Source: JAZDFH01 sp043808035
GTDB taxonomy: Bacteria; Patescibacteriota; Minisyncoccia; UBA6257; Colwellbacteraceae
Direction of reading: 5' to 3'
Assembly (NCBI GenBank): GCA_043808035.1
Contig: JAZDFH010000070.1
Location: 1 to 20,284 of the forward strand
DNA: 20,284 bases
The position numbers and the translations under genes are program-made. Every line of letters begins with the position of its first letter. The first letter of the stretch is position 1. The notes beneath the pieces were generated by a model that did no database searches, was not told the origin of the DNA, and saw only the letters and a list, made by a program, of their open reading frames with translations. This document shows positions 5,782 to 12,995 of the stretch, piece by piece.

Positions 5782-8346
5782 TTATTTTTCTTTTTTAAAA
5801 AAGAGCCATTTCCCAATCTCAATAGCACAAAGGTTAAAAATACAAACCGCAAATACGCCCAATACCCAAAATGCAGGCAATGCCACCGTGCCTAGCAACT
5901 TTTGCAACGGTGAGACATAGATTGCTGCAAACATAAGTATAAAACCTATTCCTACTCCTCCAATAAGATATTTATTAGAGAAAGGATTATATCGAATAAT
6001 ACTTTCTTCAAGATTGCGAACAGAAAAAGCAATGAACAATGTTGCCAGTCCAAAGGAAGCGAAGATAAATGTTCTTACTAACATCTCTTCGAACCCCGCT
6101 TTGCGTAAAATTACATACAATACGAAAAGAAATGCGCTGGAGGCAACACCGATGATCAGGATCAAAAACTTCATCTCTTGATCAAAAATACCATATTTAA
6201 TCGTATGGTGAGGCTTCCTTTGTAACTCATTCCCTCCGTTCTCAAAAGCGAACGCAATCGCAGGGAAACTATCAGAAAAAAAATTTACCCATAAAATCTG
6301 CAATGCGTTTATCGGTATTGGGATACCAACGAGTAAAGAACCTCCTATTAAAATCAACTCATCTAAGGAATTTAATAGGAGATATACGATAACCTTTCTT
6401 ATATTACTTAATGCTCGACGCCCTTCTTCAATCGCAGCAATGATTGTCTCAAAATCATCGTCAAGCATAACTAAATCTGCGGCTCCTTTTGCAACGTCAG
6501 TCCCTGAACCAACTGCAATACCAATATCGGCCGCCTTCAGAGCAGGAGCATCATTCACGCCATCTCCCGTCATTGCAACAACCTCTCCCATTTCTTGGTA
6601 TAATCGAGCAATACGTAATTTGTCTTCCGGCGTGACACGGGCAAAGACAGATATGTGTTTTAATCGATTCTTAAGAGTACTATCATCCAATTTTTGAATA
6701 TCCGTTCCAATCAGAACATCAGTATAGCCTTCTCCTAATATGCCAACTTCCTTACCAACAGCTTCGGCTGTCCCTGCGTGATCTCCTGTAGCGATAACTG
6801 TTCGAATCCCAGCCCGTTTCACTTTTTCTATGGTCGTCCTAATATTTGGTCTAACGGGATCACGAAATGCCAAAAGACCAAGAAATGTTTCATCTTGAGC
6901 TACACCAAGCACCCGATGTCCAGCAAGAGCTAATATGTCAACCTGTTTTAAAATGGCTTCCTTCTCCTCCTGCTCCAAATCGGTCTTCTCTATAATCCTT
7001 TCAGGTGCGCCAAGATAACTCCAAAACTTTTGCGAGCCATACCGAACATAATTCATACTGAACTTATCGAATGAATTGAACGGTTTCCTTTCTAATATTT
7101 CTATTTTATCGTTCGCTTCAGGATCAATGATCTCTTGAATATGAGATAAGAGAACCTTGGTCTTCGCTGCAGAGCGAACGATTCCCGCTTCGAGCGGGTT
7201 ACCTATGATCCTCCATACATCAGGTTCATCTTCAGGATTTTCGACAACAACATCAGTATTCAAAAGTGCAAGTTCAAGAACTTTCTCCTTGCTCTTATTA
7301 CTCACTATCTCCGTCAATTCCATTTTCGCTTGTGTCAACGTACCTGTTTTATCGGTGATGATCACCGTCGTACTACCAAGAGTCTCTGCAGCTAAAAGTT
7401 TTCGAACAACCCCCTTTCTCTTTGCTAATCGCTCAACACCGACAGCTAAAATGACAGTAAGCGCAACAGGCAAACCCTCCGGAACAGCCGCGACCGCAAC
7501 AGCAACAGATATAAGAAACATATCGAAAGGGTTATAACCACTATAAAGACCTATCAGAAACAACAACAAAACCAATGTTCCTAATATATATAAAGCTTTT
7601 TTCGTAAACACAGCAATTGCACGTTGTAATGGTGTTTGTTGCCCCTTTTCATCAGCTACCAGCTCCGCTATCTTTCCAAGCTCTGTTCTCGATCCCGTCG
7701 CAGTTATAACCATAAGACCTGTCCCTCCTGTAACGAGTGTTCCTCCAAAAAGAACCGATTGTCGATCCGCTATCGGTGTATCGATAAGATCAGATCCAAA
7801 ATTTTTTGTTTCAGGCAATGATTCTCCCGTCAGGATTGCTTCATCAACTGACAAATCATGTGCAACAATGACCTTTCCATCTGCGGGGATACGTGTCCCC
7901 TGTGTTACACGAATTATATCTCCAGGAACAATCTCTTCAGCGTCAATTTCACGTTCATGTCTTCCACGAATAACACGTACTCTTTCTTTAATGTATGATC
8001 TCAAACTGGCGAGAGCTGTTTCTGCCTTGTTCTCTTGATAAAAACCCAAAGATACATTGACGATAACCGCTGCCAAAATAAACAATGCATCTGTAATATC
8101 ATGCATCTTAATCGTAATTCCTGTAGCAACGAGTAAAATTACAATAAGCGGATTCTTGAATTGATTTAAAAAAATACTCCACCGATTAATACGACTTTTT
8201 TGTGTAATGATATTTCTACCGAAAATATTCTGTCGAGCAATAACTTCATTTTCTTCGAGACCGTTCTTGCTCGTTTTCAATACATCGAATACTTCTTTAG
8301 GAGTACATGCCCATATAGGTTTTGTGTGGATTTTTTGTTGCAACAT
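5782..8346 (-). CDS. Cation-transporting P-type ATPase (P2-like, possibly Ca2+)
   Basis: Pumps a cation across the cell membrane using ATP. The 854 aa contain the actuator TGES (173-176), the M4 ion motif PEGLP (289-293), the phosphorylated Asp332 in DKTGTLT, and the hinge TGDGVNDAP (593-601). M5 has SLDE with Glu663, and M6 has WVNFFSD with Asn688, Ser691 and Asp692. These match SERCA Glu771, Asn796, Thr799 and Asp800, so Ca2+ is plausible, but SERCA Asn768 appears as Ser660 and the ion is not certain. The nucleotide-binding KGAPE motif reads LGAPE (446-449 is GAPE), so its Lys is absent. N- and C-terminal cation-ATPase domains are both complete. Upstream lies TGCTATAAT, a full extended -10. 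It is followed by the minor-pilin-like gene after 51 nt, with no terminator seen between them. Confidence 0.93.
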   Translation of the reverse strand: MLQQKIHTKPIWACTPKEVFDVLKTSKNGLEENEVIARQNIFGRNIITQKSRINRWSIFLNQFKNPLIVILLVATGITIKMHDITDALFILAAVIVNVSLGFYQENKAETALASLRSYIKERVRVIRGRHEREIDAEEIVPGDIIRVTQGTRIPADGKVIVAHDLSVDEAILTGESLPETKNFGSDLIDTPIADRQSVLFGGTLVTGGTGLMVITATGSRTELGKIAELVADEKGQQTPLQRAIAVFTKKALYILGTLVLLLFLIGLYSGYNPFDMFLISVAVAVAAVPEGLPVALTVILAVGVERLAKRKGVVRKLLAAETLGSTTVIITDKTGTLTQAKMELTEIVSNKSKEKVLELALLNTDVVVENPEDEPDVWRIIGNPLEAGIVRSAAKTKVLLSHIQEIIDPEANDKIEILERKPFNSFDKFSMNYVRYGSQKFWSYLGAPERIIEKTDLEQEEKEAILKQVDILALAGHRVLGVAQDETFLGLLAFRDPVRPNIRTTIEKVKRAGIRTVIATGDHAGTAEAVGKEVGILGEGYTDVLIGTDIQKLDDSTLKNRLKHISVFARVTPEDKLRIARLYQEMGEVVAMTGDGVNDAPALKAADIGIAVGSGTDVAKGAADLVMLDDDFETIIAAIEEGRRALSNIRKVIVYLLLNSLDELILIGGSLLVGIPIPINALQILWVNFFSDSFPAIAFAFENGGNELQRKPHHTIKYGIFDQEMKFLILIIGVASSAFLFVLYVILRKAGFEEMLVRTFIFASFGLATLFIAFSVRNLEESIIRYNPFSNKYLIGGVGIGFILMFAAIYVSPLQKLLGTVALPAFWVLGVFAVCIFNLCAIEIGKWLFFKKEK

Positions 8347-8377
8347 AAAATTTACTGTATTGTATTATATTTTCTTA

Positions 8378-8386
8378 ATTATAGCA
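8378..8386 (-). promoter_or_regulatory. Extended -10 promoter of the P-type ATPase gene
   Basis: TGCTATAAT on the minus strand is an exact match to the extended -10 consensus. It lies 31 nt before the ATG. A second TATAAT occurs at 8364-8369. No clear -35. Confidence 0.6.
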
Positions 8387-8476
8387 GCTATTTTATTTTT
8401 TTATGCATTATCTCGTACATACTCATATCGAAAAAAAATATACATCCCTTCCCTTTGAGATTTTTTATAGCTGATG

Positions 8477-8498
8477 TATACTATTCTATAGAATAGTA
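8477..8498 (+). promoter_or_regulatory. -10 element with overlapping 20-bp perfect palindrome (candidate operator)
   Basis: TATACT at 8477-8482 fits a -10 for the downstream nucleotidyltransferase. It overlaps the perfect palindrome TACTATTCTATAGAATAGTA (8479-8498), which would cover the -10 and the transcript start. A homodimeric repressor could bind here. As RNA it could also form a hairpin near the 5' end of the leader. Confidence 0.5.
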
Positions 8499-8520
8499 GT
8501 TTGCAAAATAAAAAAAACAT

Positions 8521-9204
8521 ATGCAAGCAGTTATTTTGGCAGCGGGAAAAGGCACCCGTATGCAACAATTAACCAAACAGATTCCCAAACCCATGATCTC
8601 TGTATATGAGAGGCCGCTTCTTGCTCATAAAATTGAGATGTTGCCTGACGCTATTACAGAGGTAATTATCATTATTGGATATCTCGGATATAAAATCATC
8701 GAATATTTCGGTTCATCATATGCAGGTAAATCCATTACATACGTTTATCAGGAGACATTAAATGGAACAGGTGGAGCGCTGCACTATGCGATAGATCTTC
8801 TACAAGATCCTTTTCTTGTTCTGATGGGAGATGACCTTTATCTCAAAAATGATTTAGAAAAATTACTGGAACATGAATTTGCCTTACTCGCATATGAGCA
8901 TTCCGATCCTCGTCAATTCGGACTTGTCTCTATTGATAAAAATAATCATCTCATAGATGTATTGGAGAAACCGATCGAGCAAAAACCAGGGTTCATCAAT
9001 ACTGGAGCATATATGCTTACTCCCCGATTTTTTGAGTACTGCCCTGTACAAATCAATCAAAATGAATATGGTTTACCGCAAACGCTCGCGCATATCGGCA
9101 AAACAATTCCCGTACATGTCGTAAAAGCACAATCATGGCACCCCGTTACCTCACCTGAAGATATTTTTAAAGCAGGATACCTTTTACGTTCCTTTTTACA
9201 ATAA
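8521..9204 (+). CDS. Sugar-phosphate nucleotidyltransferase (NTP_transferase family)
   Basis: A 227-aa single-domain enzyme that should join a nucleoside triphosphate to a sugar 1-phosphate, giving a nucleotide sugar and pyrophosphate. Motifs are the nucleotide-binding LAAGKGTRM (6-14) with the PKP Lys23, QETLNGTGGAL (77-87) for base and sugar contacts, the metal-binding GDD (103-105), EKP near residue 148 and FINTGAY further on. It ends without a left-handed beta-helix, so it is not full GlmU; it is close in size to RfbA/GCD1- or MurU-like enzymes. The exact sugar and nucleotide cannot be read from motifs. The gene is transcribed alone, divergent from the ATPase gene and convergent with the RNase H gene. 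No Shine-Dalgarno precedes the ATG. Its promoter carries a palindrome, so it may be regulated. Confidence 0.88.
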   Translation: MQAVILAAGKGTRMQQLTKQIPKPMISVYERPLLAHKIEMLPDAITEVIIIIGYLGYKIIEYFGSSYAGKSITYVYQETLNGTGGALHYAIDLLQDPFLVLMGDDLYLKNDLEKLLEHEFALLAYEHSDPRQFGLVSIDKNNHLIDVLEKPIEQKPGFINTGAYMLTPRFFEYCPVQINQNEYGLPQTLAHIGKTIPVHVVKAQSWHPVTSPEDIFKAGYLLRSFLQ

Positions 9205-9214
9205 AAAATTTTCT

Positions 9215-9823
9215 TTATTTATGAAAACCTAAATCAGCGGGATTAATGTCTCCTGATATATGTTCTATAATGCCACCATTTTTCTCAAACTGTTTTCTTA
9301 ATTTAACAACTGTACATGAAAGTTCAACTGTATCTTTTGCTACTAATTTTGTTTTGATAAAACCCTTTGACCAATACGTAATAACCAGCGCACTATCACC
9401 AAATATTCTGTTCCGTTTTTTCTTAAGTGCAATTATAAGCGCGAATTGACACCCTAACAGTTCGCCATAATTATTCGTAGTGCCTTTCGGTAATCCATAA
9501 TTACCATAGGCGTTAATTTCTTCTTTTTGTAAAATTGTCGACAATAAACTATTCCCTTTCTCATCAGTTACACGTACCTCGACTCCATTGCCACGGCCAG
9601 TCCCTGCATCGAAATAAATCCCTTCTTCCAAAGGAGAATATTTTTGTATATCGTACTGAGCCCCACAAGCAAGCCATTTCTCTGCTTCCTGAATAGATTG
9701 AAATCCCTTATATCGCGCTTTTACTCCCGAGACTTTTTTTTGACAAACCTCCCAACTCGCAATAACACCGTTTTCACCAGTATCTTCGATATAATATGCA
9801 TATGCAATATTTTTCTTTGCCAT
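9215..9823 (-). CDS. rnhA: RNase H with N-terminal hybrid-binding (viroplasmin-like) domain
   Basis: Cleaves RNA in RNA-DNA hybrids such as R-loops and primers. Residues 5-54 (AYAYYIEDT, then KKVSGVKARYKGFQSIQEAEKWL) match the hybrid-binding domain found at the N-terminus of eukaryotic RNase H1 and some bacterial RNases H. The catalytic domain follows: Asp72 in FDAGTGRG, Glu121 in NNYGELLG, Asp143 in FGDSALV and Asp197 in NPADLGFHK near the C-terminus, giving the full DEDD set. The C-terminal ending (ISGDINPADLGFHK) is unlike E. coli RNase HI. The gene starts 5 nt after the MFS stop, so they are one transcript. It ends 10 nt from the convergent nucleotidyltransferase gene. Confidence 0.9.
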   Translation of the reverse strand: MAKKNIAYAYYIEDTGENGVIASWEVCQKKVSGVKARYKGFQSIQEAEKWLACGAQYDIQKYSPLEEGIYFDAGTGRGNGVEVRVTDEKGNSLLSTILQKEEINAYGNYGLPKGTTNNYGELLGCQFALIIALKKKRNRIFGDSALVITYWSKGFIKTKLVAKDTVELSCTVVKLRKQFEKNGGIIEHISGDINPADLGFHK

Positions 9824-9828
9824 TTCTT

Positions 9829-10989
9829 TTATATAATACTATCACGATTTTCTTGAACAAAAAGTAACAAAAAAATTGCACAGAGAGACAACCCTAAAGA
9901 AAAATAAAAGGGCACCACAACACCTACGTGTTCCCACAAAAGACCAGCGAACAGTGATGCTGGTAACGCAACTATTCCTGTCACCATCTGAAAACCTCCT
10001 AAAGCGCTCGCTCTATATTCTCGAGGAGCAAGCTCTGACACAAATGTTTTTTGCACCGGTTCAAGAGCGCCTCGATGTATACCGTATAAAATAAACGCAA
10101 TAATGATAGATAACACACTCCTAAAAAAAATCAGAAGGGCACACACAAATACCCATAAAATAAACGAGAACAAAATAATCGGCTTTCTCCCAACATTATC
10201 CGCAAGTCTACCAAAAGGATATGAAAAAATAAAAGTGACAGCTGTAAATACTAAATATAGTATCGGAACAAATAAAGTCTTTATCCCTGCCACGTTGGCA
10301 TAGATCAATAAAAACGAATAACTAAAAGAACCTAATGCAAAGATGGAACTTAGCAAAAGGAACAGTTTAAAATTATTGTTAAGATTTTTTAGTTTAATTC
10401 CTGCATAAAGTCGTTTTTCCTTCGGTTGTTTTTCTTTTATTAATAAAACAATCAACAATGCCCCAATTAATGAAGGTATAGATGCAATCATAAAAAGACG
10501 ACGGTACCCTAAAAAATTCAATAGAAAAATCCCTACCACAATGCCACATACCGCACCAAAATTATCCATCGCTCGCAAAAAACCGAAATTACGTCCTCTA
10601 TTCATATGTGTTGATTCATCTGCAATAATTGCATCTCTCGGCGCACCACGCATTTTTCCTGCCCTATCTAAAATTCGGAAAGGGATAAGCTGCTGCCACA
10701 CACTAGTTACCGAATATCCAATACGAGAAAGAGATGCAAACAAATATCCTATCCATACAAAAACCTTTCGTTTCCGCATACGATCAGACATATATCCCGA
10801 AATTGCCTGCGATATAGAAACTATTGCATCACCAAGGCCATCGATAAAACCAAGAATAGCCATATTCGCACCTAAAATATTAACCACAAAGAGAGGCCAT
10901 ATAGGATATATCATATCCGATCCAAAATCATTCAAGAACGAGGCAAGTGCAAATATTCTTATTGTTTTTTTAGACTTTTTCTCTTCCAC
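9829..10989 (-). CDS. Major facilitator superfamily transporter
   Basis: A 386-aa polytopic membrane protein with about 12 hydrophobic segments in two halves. MFS motif A appears in each half: GYMSDRMRKRK (loop 2-3) and GRLADNVGRKP (loop 8-9). The segment DRAGKMRGAPRDAIIADES in the N-terminal half is a hallmark of a broad prokaryotic MFS subgroup of unknown substrate. It is likely a proton-coupled exporter or uptake system, but the substrate cannot be told. The start is GTG at 10989 with only a weak purine stretch (GAAAGAGA) upstream. It forms a two-gene unit with the RNase H gene, which follows after 5 nt; no functional link between the two is evident. Confidence 0.9.
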   Translation of the reverse strand: MEEKKSKKTIRIFALASFLNDFGSDMIYPIWPLFVVNILGANMAILGFIDGLGDAIVSISQAISGYMSDRMRKRKVFVWIGYLFASLSRIGYSVTSVWQQLIPFRILDRAGKMRGAPRDAIIADESTHMNRGRNFGFLRAMDNFGAVCGIVVGIFLLNFLGYRRLFMIASIPSLIGALLIVLLIKEKQPKEKRLYAGIKLKNLNNNFKLFLLLSSIFALGSFSYSFLLIYANVAGIKTLFVPILYLVFTAVTFIFSYPFGRLADNVGRKPIILFSFILWVFVCALLIFFRSVLSIIIAFILYGIHRGALEPVQKTFVSELAPREYRASALGGFQMVTGIVALPASLFAGLLWEHVGVVVPFYFSLGLSLCAIFLLLFVQENRDSII

Positions 10990-11074
10990 GTGTCTCTTTC
11001 GTTATCCTGTATTCATCAAATATCGACTATAAAATCTGTTACCCAAATACGATTTTTTCACACACAAAAATTCC

Positions 11075-11083
11075 GTTATAACA
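11075..11083 (-). promoter_or_regulatory. Possible extended -10 upstream of the MFS gene
   Basis: TGTTATAAC on the minus strand, lying between the proS stop and the MFS start. It would give a leader of roughly 80 nt, longer than at other genes here, so the assignment is weak. Confidence 0.3.
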
Positions 11084-11109
11084 CCATAGTCATATACTCT
11101 ATGATAGAG

Positions 11110-12528
11110 TTAGTAACTCTTTGCAAACAACCAATCATGTTTTGCTTCCTCTCCTGTAATAAAACATTTTTTATTCTTAGGAATAGTATTCTCATTCTCA
11201 TGAGGTAATACTCTCGAAACCATCAAAAATTTCTCTTTTAAAATTTTTTCCGATTCTTTTGTCTCTGACCAACTTGCTTCAAAGAAACCTACTTGATCCC
11301 GTATCTCATCACTGCTCTCGATTCTATGAATATGGGATTGAGCAAAATTTTTGGAATCCTTTAAAAGGGATTCATGAATGTTGTGTAAAATTCGTGGCAG
11401 AGTTTCTACAAATTCGTTTTGATTCATGACAATTTTCTCTCCAGTATCCCTGCGAAACATCGTCACCGTCTTACTTTGCATCTCTTTATCCCCAATCTCC
11501 AGTCGAATCGGAACCCCTTTGATCTCCCATTCATTAAATTTGTATCCCGGGGTGAAACCATCACGATCATCTATTTTGACTCGATATGATTGCAAAAGAT
11601 CCTTCAATATAGAGGCGTATTGTAATACATTATTTTTATTGGAATCTTTGCATATCGTAACTATAACAATTTGAATAGGAGCAATATTCGGCGGCAATCG
11701 TAATCCATTATCATCACCATGAGTCATAATCACCGCGCCAATCGATCGCCAACTAAATCCCCAACTTGTTTGATGACAAAGATGACGTTCACCATCTTGA
11801 CCAAGATACGTAACATTGAACACCTTTGCAAAATTAGTTCCTAAATAGTGGCTCGTTGCTCCTTGAATCGCTTTGCCATCCCTAACCATTATTTCAATTG
11901 TCGTAGTCATATCCGCCCCTGCAAATTTTTCCATCTCTGACTTTCTTCCTTTAAATACAGGTATCGCCATGAATCGATAGATGTCTTCATAAATATTTAG
12001 CATTTGCCTTACTTCTGTAATTGCTTCTTCTTTACTTGCAAACGCAGAATGCCCCTCCTGCCACAAAAATTCACTCCAACGCAAAAATGCTCTCGGTCTT
12101 TTTTCCCATCGAACAACATTGTTCCATTGGTTTAAACGAAGTGGCAAATCTCGATAGCTTTGAATCCATTTTGAATAGGTTTTATACATTGCAGTTTCAC
12201 TGGTTGGTCGAATAGCTAATTTGTTCACCAATTCTTCACCGCCGCCATGTGTCACAACCGCAAGTTCGGGAGAAAATCCCTCAACATGATCCTTCTCTGC
12301 TTCTAAGTTCTCCATCGGCACGAAAATCGGAAAATAAACATTCTCTACTCCCGTTCCTTCTATCATAGTCGAAAGCTGTGTTTTGATAAGTTCCCATATC
12401 TTGTAACCATACGGTTTCACAATACCGCACCCCCTCACTTCAGATGTCTCAGCAAGGTCTGCCTCTCGTACAACATCTTGATACCATTGTGCAAAATCTT
12501 TACTTTGCGATGTAATTGTTTTTTTCAT
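11110..12528 (-). CDS. proS: Prolyl-tRNA synthetase, archaeal/eukaryotic type
   Basis: Charges tRNA-Pro. At 472 aa it has the short ProRS architecture: class II core, anticodon-binding domain and the C-terminal extension ending CFITGEEAK and FAKSY, without the bacterial editing insertion. Motifs include RPTSETAMY, motif 2 NVVRWEKRPRAFLRWSEF followed by WQEGHSAF, GRKSEMEKFAGA, and motif 3 MTHGDDNGLRLPP. This type is common in archaea, eukaryotes, Mycoplasma and CPR bacteria. The open frame extends to an ATG at 12561, but the ATG at 12528 is preferred because it overlaps the TGA of the upstream gene as ATGA, the usual sign of translational coupling, and the extra 11 residues (MAISKRKNKKF) look non-conserved. 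No terminator with a T-run follows the TAA. Confidence 0.96.
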   Translation of the reverse strand: MKKTITSQSKDFAQWYQDVVREADLAETSEVRGCGIVKPYGYKIWELIKTQLSTMIEGTGVENVYFPIFVPMENLEAEKDHVEGFSPELAVVTHGGGEELVNKLAIRPTSETAMYKTYSKWIQSYRDLPLRLNQWNNVVRWEKRPRAFLRWSEFLWQEGHSAFASKEEAITEVRQMLNIYEDIYRFMAIPVFKGRKSEMEKFAGADMTTTIEIMVRDGKAIQGATSHYLGTNFAKVFNVTYLGQDGERHLCHQTSWGFSWRSIGAVIMTHGDDNGLRLPPNIAPIQIVIVTICKDSNKNNVLQYASILKDLLQSYRVKIDDRDGFTPGYKFNEWEIKGVPIRLEIGDKEMQSKTVTMFRRDTGEKIVMNQNEFVETLPRILHNIHESLLKDSKNFAQSHIHRIESSDEIRDQVGFFEASWSETKESEKILKEKFLMVSRVLPHENENTIPKNKKCFITGEEAKHDWLFAKSY

Positions 12529-12818
12529 AAATTTTTTGTTTTTTCTTTTTGAAATCGCCAATGCTGTTTTTCAATATAGACGATCCTCCACCAATTTTTC
12601 CCTAACCGATATCCCCATGCTGCACCGGATATACCGATCGTATATCGTATCCACCACGGCAATACATAAAGCCAATTATGCGAATCAGACTGTAAATTTG
12701 CAAATTGATATTTCAAAGCAACCGGAATTAATAAAGTGCACACAATTAAAGCAAGCAGGAGCCCAAAAATAATAGTTAATATATAATAAACACCTTTCTT
12801 GATCTCTATCATTTCCAT
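12525..12818 (-). CDS. Small membrane protein, unknown function
   Basis: A 97-aa protein with two hydrophobic segments: YYILTIIFGLLLALIVCTLLIP (about 11-32) and a second around VLPWWIRYTIGISGAAWGYRLG (about 52-73). A Trp-rich, basic C-terminal tail follows (KNWWRIVYIEKQHWRFQKEK). I do not recognise the family. Its TGA overlaps the proS ATG (ATGA), so it is expected to be translated in step with proS. The start at 12818 is the first ATG; a second ATG two codons on is possible. A perfect TATAAT (12840-12845) lies 21 nt upstream. Topology suggests a membrane hairpin with the tail on the cytoplasmic side. Its pairing with a tRNA synthetase gives no clear functional hint. Confidence 0.7.
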   Translation of the reverse strand: MEMIEIKKGVYYILTIIFGLLLALIVCTLLIPVALKYQFANLQSDSHNWLYVLPWWIRYTIGISGAAWGYRLGKNWWRIVYIEKQHWRFQKEKTKNL

Positions 12819-12839
12819 TGATGATAATAATGCTTTTTT

Positions 12840-12845
12840 ATTATA
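12840..12845 (-). promoter_or_regulatory. -10 element of the small membrane protein-proS operon
   Basis: Perfect TATAAT on the minus strand, 21 nt before the ATG at 12818. No good -35 was seen. Confidence 0.45.
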
Positions 12846-12957
12846 ACGCTTTATGGATAAAAAATCACTCGTTCGTTATCTTTTCTCTATCACTGACCTT
12901 TATCCTCTCTACTTGCCATAATTCAAGGGCAATCCAAGTCACTCGAAAACGCAACGC

Positions 12958-12991
12958 TTGACAATACATAAAATTATTGCCATGCTGTCAA
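12958..12991 (+). promoter_or_regulatory. rel promoter region with inverted TTGACA/TGTCAA pair
   Basis: A consensus -35 TTGACA (12958-12963) is followed after 17 nt by CATGCT (12981-12986, 3/6 match to -10), which ends 9 nt before the ATG. TGTCAA at 12986-12991 is the reverse complement of the -35 and could form an operator pair with it. Confidence 0.45.
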
Positions 12992-12995
12992 TACT

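Noticed and set aside
8200..8496. Plus-strand frames in the ATPase 5' end and intergenic region
   Set aside because: They overlap the start of the P-type ATPase gene and give low-complexity Phe/Ile/Ser-rich products.
11096..11110. Hairpin ACTCTAT-G-ATAGAGT just after the proS stop
   Set aside because: The stem is short with almost no loop and no T-run follows, so it is not a convincing terminator; no promoter role is clear.
12528..12561. Longer proS start at 12561
   Set aside because: It would overlap the upstream gene by about 37 nt; the ATG at 12528 makes an ATGA overlap and begins where the protein looks conserved.
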